64,000 nt of DNA from positions 468,523 to 532,522 of the forward strand of contig NZ_BSNI01000001.1 of assembly GCF_030159895.1 (NCBI RefSeq), in the 5' to 3' direction. Position 1 is the first letter of the stretch. Each line of letters begins with the position of its first letter. This DNA comes from Maritalea porphyrae. GTDB lineage: Bacteria > Pseudomonadota > Alphaproteobacteria > Rhizobiales > Devosiaceae. The position numbers were made by a program, and so were the translations under genes. The notes beneath the pieces were generated by a model. It had not been told where the DNA came from and searched no databases. It saw only the letters and a list, made by a program, of their open reading frames with translations. Positions 62,095 to 64,000 of the stretch are shown here, piece after piece.

Positions 62095-63756
62095 TTATTT
62101 CTTTGAAGACACAAGGCCAACTGCCTTGCGAAATTTAACAATATGATCGGCAACACCCGAAATGGCGGTATTGCTCCAATAACGCGTATGCGTGATCAGC
62201 CGCAGTCGGTCTAGGCCAAATTTGCTGTAAGTAATGTGCACTTTGTGCTCTTTAATACCGCGCCCAAAAAGCGAATACCCTTTGACGGGTCCGCCCAATA
62301 CGTCGCCTTGCCAGAACATCAAAGGGTGATGCTCATCAAACATATTGGTCCACTTTACGGTTGAAAAAACAGCACCATGATGCGCAAACGCACGCGGCGC
62401 TTTAAGCGCCCATTCGGCGCTTGATTGCGGGATAGGCATTCCTGCATATTTTTCTTCGTTGAACTCAAGTTTGTCCGGCGTGTAGAGCACACCAAAATCC
62501 TCATTGTATGAACGCGGCGGCGCAACAGGAAACAGGCGTTCTTCCTTCAGTTTTTCAAAATTCTCAACTCCACGCGCAATCAAAAACTGCGCATGACTTA
62601 AAGGCGAACCAAAAGTGATAAAGTCGGTAATCTTCCAATAGGACCTACTTTTCTCACCGTGTTTGTTTTCAACTGCACCGGACAATCGAATTGCCTTGGC
62701 GATGTTTGCTTGGACAGCCTGATAGGCGTCAACCGTAAGGCTGTTCCAATAGCGACTTTGATGGTTGCGCACAAACCGATCATGCTCATACAACGCTTGG
62801 CGCACGCGTTCACTCGGCGGGTTCTCGTTGGTGGGGCCAAGCTCCTCCCACAATAGATGCAATATGTCGTAGGCGACAACTGAACCCAAAGAGTGCGCAA
62901 CAATGACAACCCGATCATAGGTGGGATCTTCGTGTAGGGCGCGCAGCAACCCCAAGCCGCGCTCGCGAACATCATGCCGCCGACGAACCGTATCTGGGTG
63001 AGCCCCCAAATATCCTGCAACGTCCCCTAGATAGGGCAGAAAAAACATACCCGTAAGGATGGTCATTAAAACGGTGCCGCCCACCACAAATGAGCGCACC
63101 TCCACGCCACCAATGCCGAACAGCGAATGGTAGACCAACAAGGTGATCACCGCATAAGCGGGCCACCGCAATATCCAACGCAGCTTTGGAATGAGCCGAC
63201 CAAGCCAAACCATCAGCCCTAAATTCAGGATACCCAAAAAGCTGATTTCCCAAACATTCAGCCGCGCGGAGCCGCCGTCCAAATTCCACCATTGCAGCTC
63301 AAATATTGTGCCGAGCCCCAACAACACCACACCAAAGGCCACCAAACCAATCAGGACAATCAAAAAGCACAGTGCTGACCAAGGCCAGACCATGCGATCA
63401 GCCACATATTCAGGCTTCACCATGATGATCCGCAACAACCAGCGCCACAGATTGCGTAGCTTTGCGTCATCTAAAACGTCCGCATAGTAGAACTCGTAGA
63501 AATCTGTGCGCTTGCCATCTTTAGCTGGGGGCGTTGTGATCCGTTGAAGGTCGTGGCTACCGGTTTTTAAATCAGGCACGATCCAGCTTTTGTTGCCGTC
63601 TGGGCCAATGTGACGGTCACCCGCATTTAGCACCGTTTCATCCGTGGTCCAAAGCGTATCCACAATGCGGCGCATCATGCCCATAGGACGTTGCTCGCCC
63701 ATGCCATGCACGACCACAATTGCTTGTTTTTCACCTGCCACGCTGATCGCCCTCAA
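62095..63756 (-). CDS. Large multi-helix membrane protein with hydrolase-like motifs
   Basis: 553 residues. The N terminus has AIVVVHGMGEQRP, an alpha/beta-hydrolase oxyanion-hole motif; four membrane helices follow at about 125-150, 165-190, 200-225 and 230-250; then RVVIVAHSLGSVVAYDIL (about 285-305) gives a lipase-type nucleophile Ser. The C-terminal half has no known domain. Possibly a membrane lipase or acyltransferase. Function unknown. It heads a two-gene unit with the hydrolase downstream. Confidence 0.78.
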   Translation of the reverse strand: MRAISVAGEKQAIVVVHGMGEQRPMGMMRRIVDTLWTTDETVLNAGDRHIGPDGNKSWIVPDLKTGSHDLQRITTPPAKDGKRTDFYEFYYADVLDDAKLRNLWRWLLRIIMVKPEYVADRMVWPWSALCFLIVLIGLVAFGVVLLGLGTIFELQWWNLDGGSARLNVWEISFLGILNLGLMVWLGRLIPKLRWILRWPAYAVITLLVYHSLFGIGGVEVRSFVVGGTVLMTILTGMFFLPYLGDVAGYLGAHPDTVRRRHDVRERGLGLLRALHEDPTYDRVVIVAHSLGSVVAYDILHLLWEELGPTNENPPSERVRQALYEHDRFVRNHQSRYWNSLTVDAYQAVQANIAKAIRLSGAVENKHGEKSRSYWKITDFITFGSPLSHAQFLIARGVENFEKLKEERLFPVAPPRSYNEDFGVLYTPDKLEFNEEKYAGMPIPQSSAEWALKAPRAFAHHGAVFSTVKWTNMFDEHHPLMFWQGDVLGGPVKGYSLFGRGIKEHKVHITYSKFGLDRLRLITHTRYWSNTAISGVADHIVKFRKAVGLVSSKK

Positions 63757-63816
63757 CTTCGCTCACTTCAATTGCAAAGTGGACTAGTTTCTTTTGCGAA
63801 ACAAGTTCCACCCCAC

Positions 63817-64000
63817 TCAACTTTTGTCCGATTCTGAACCTTGCTTTCTAATGTGTTCTGAAGCATTGGCATGCGCGCGATTTAGAAGGCCAAATAGTTT
63901 CTCTGTTTCTTCGCTTGAGAAATCTTTAAGCAATGCTGCATTCACCTCAGTATAAAGATGTTGCAGGTGTGATTTCTGATGTCCCTTTTGAGAAGCCGAG
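63817..64000 (-). CDS. MarR-family regulator, C-terminal part (gene continues past the window)
   Basis: Reading the minus strand from base 63999, 60 codons to a TGA at 63817 give ASQKGHQKSHLQHL, VNAALLKDFSSEETEKL and LLNRAHANASEHIRKQ, the wing end and dimerisation helices of MarR proteins. Only the C terminus is present; the DNA-binding part lies beyond 64000. Confidence 0.6.
   Translation of the reverse strand, partial: SASQKGHQKSHLQHLYTEVNAALLKDFSSEETEKLFGLLNRAHANASEHIRKQGSESDKS

Noticed and set aside
1-64000. CRISPR arrays, tRNA and rRNA genes, transposases or integrases
   Set aside because: None could be recognised by reading repeats, conserved RNA ends or protein motifs in any frame.

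Overview
The window reads as a chromosomal stretch of an alphaproteobacterium of the Hyphomicrobiales (Rhizobiales) with moderate G+C, perhaps a marine Devosiaceae/Maritalea-like organism; the genus is a guess. The order call rests on yebC-ruvC-ruvA-ruvB-ybgC-tolQRAB gene order, DUF4164-zapA-6S RNA-fthC next to tkt-gap-pgk, and the alphaproteobacterial proteins RcdA (DUF1465), TrcR (DUF1013), DUF1192 and DUF2946. No tRNA, rRNA, CRISPR array or transposase gene was seen.

Layout. 0-12.7 kb, nearly all minus strand: a dioxygenase, then (in transcription order from the right) yebC, a DUF2946 protein, a PCu(A)C copper chaperone, ruvC-ruvA, two unknown membrane proteins wedged between ruvA and ruvB, ruvB, a Tat-type metallophosphoesterase, two tandem NUDIX proteins, a small secreted protein, ybgC and tolQRAB. 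12.8-16.1 kb: CPBP protease, DUF1330 protein, a 0.9 kb gene-free stretch rich in hairpins, and a lone plus-strand AAA ATPase. 16.1-18.5 kb: YmdB-like phosphoesterase, fthC, 6S RNA, zapA, DUF4164. 18.7-23.1 kb: tkt, gap, pgk, each closed by a clear terminator. 23.1-32.1 kb: an accessory block of HxlR regulators, VOC protein, tautomerase, NTF2-like protein, three MDR oxidoreductases, a membrane protein/XRE pair, a DUF2306/methyltransferase pair and a DUF4386 protein, sitting between pgk and fba. 32.4-36.7 kb: fba, ThiE-like, Sel1-repeat protein, efp, suhB.

36.9-42.0 kb holds the most interesting system: five overlapping genes for a HAD-UbiA fusion, a GtrA protein, a DprE1-like FAD oxidoreductase, a DprE2-like SDR and a GT-C/GT87-type membrane glycosyltransferase. 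Together they look like a complete route from PRPP and a polyprenyl phosphate to polyprenylphospho-D-arabinose, plus its use at the membrane. This is a mycobacterial arabinan-type pathway in a Gram-negative.

42.2-64 kb: gnd, a frameshifted methyltransferase, a MotA/ExbB-OmpA envelope motor pair, an MsbA-type ABC exporter, rpmE, rcdA, a candidate CtrA-linked small RNA, two DUF1192 genes, a PIG3-type quinone oxidoreductase, trcR, a CPA2 antiporter, an RNHCP protein with a hairpin over its ribosome binding site, a 2H phosphoesterase, a TauE/SafE permease, two divergent DUF465 genes, an APH(6)-like kinase, purEK, rpsU, an FrnE-like DsbA protein, two alpha/beta hydrolases and the 3' end of a MarR-like gene at the window edge.
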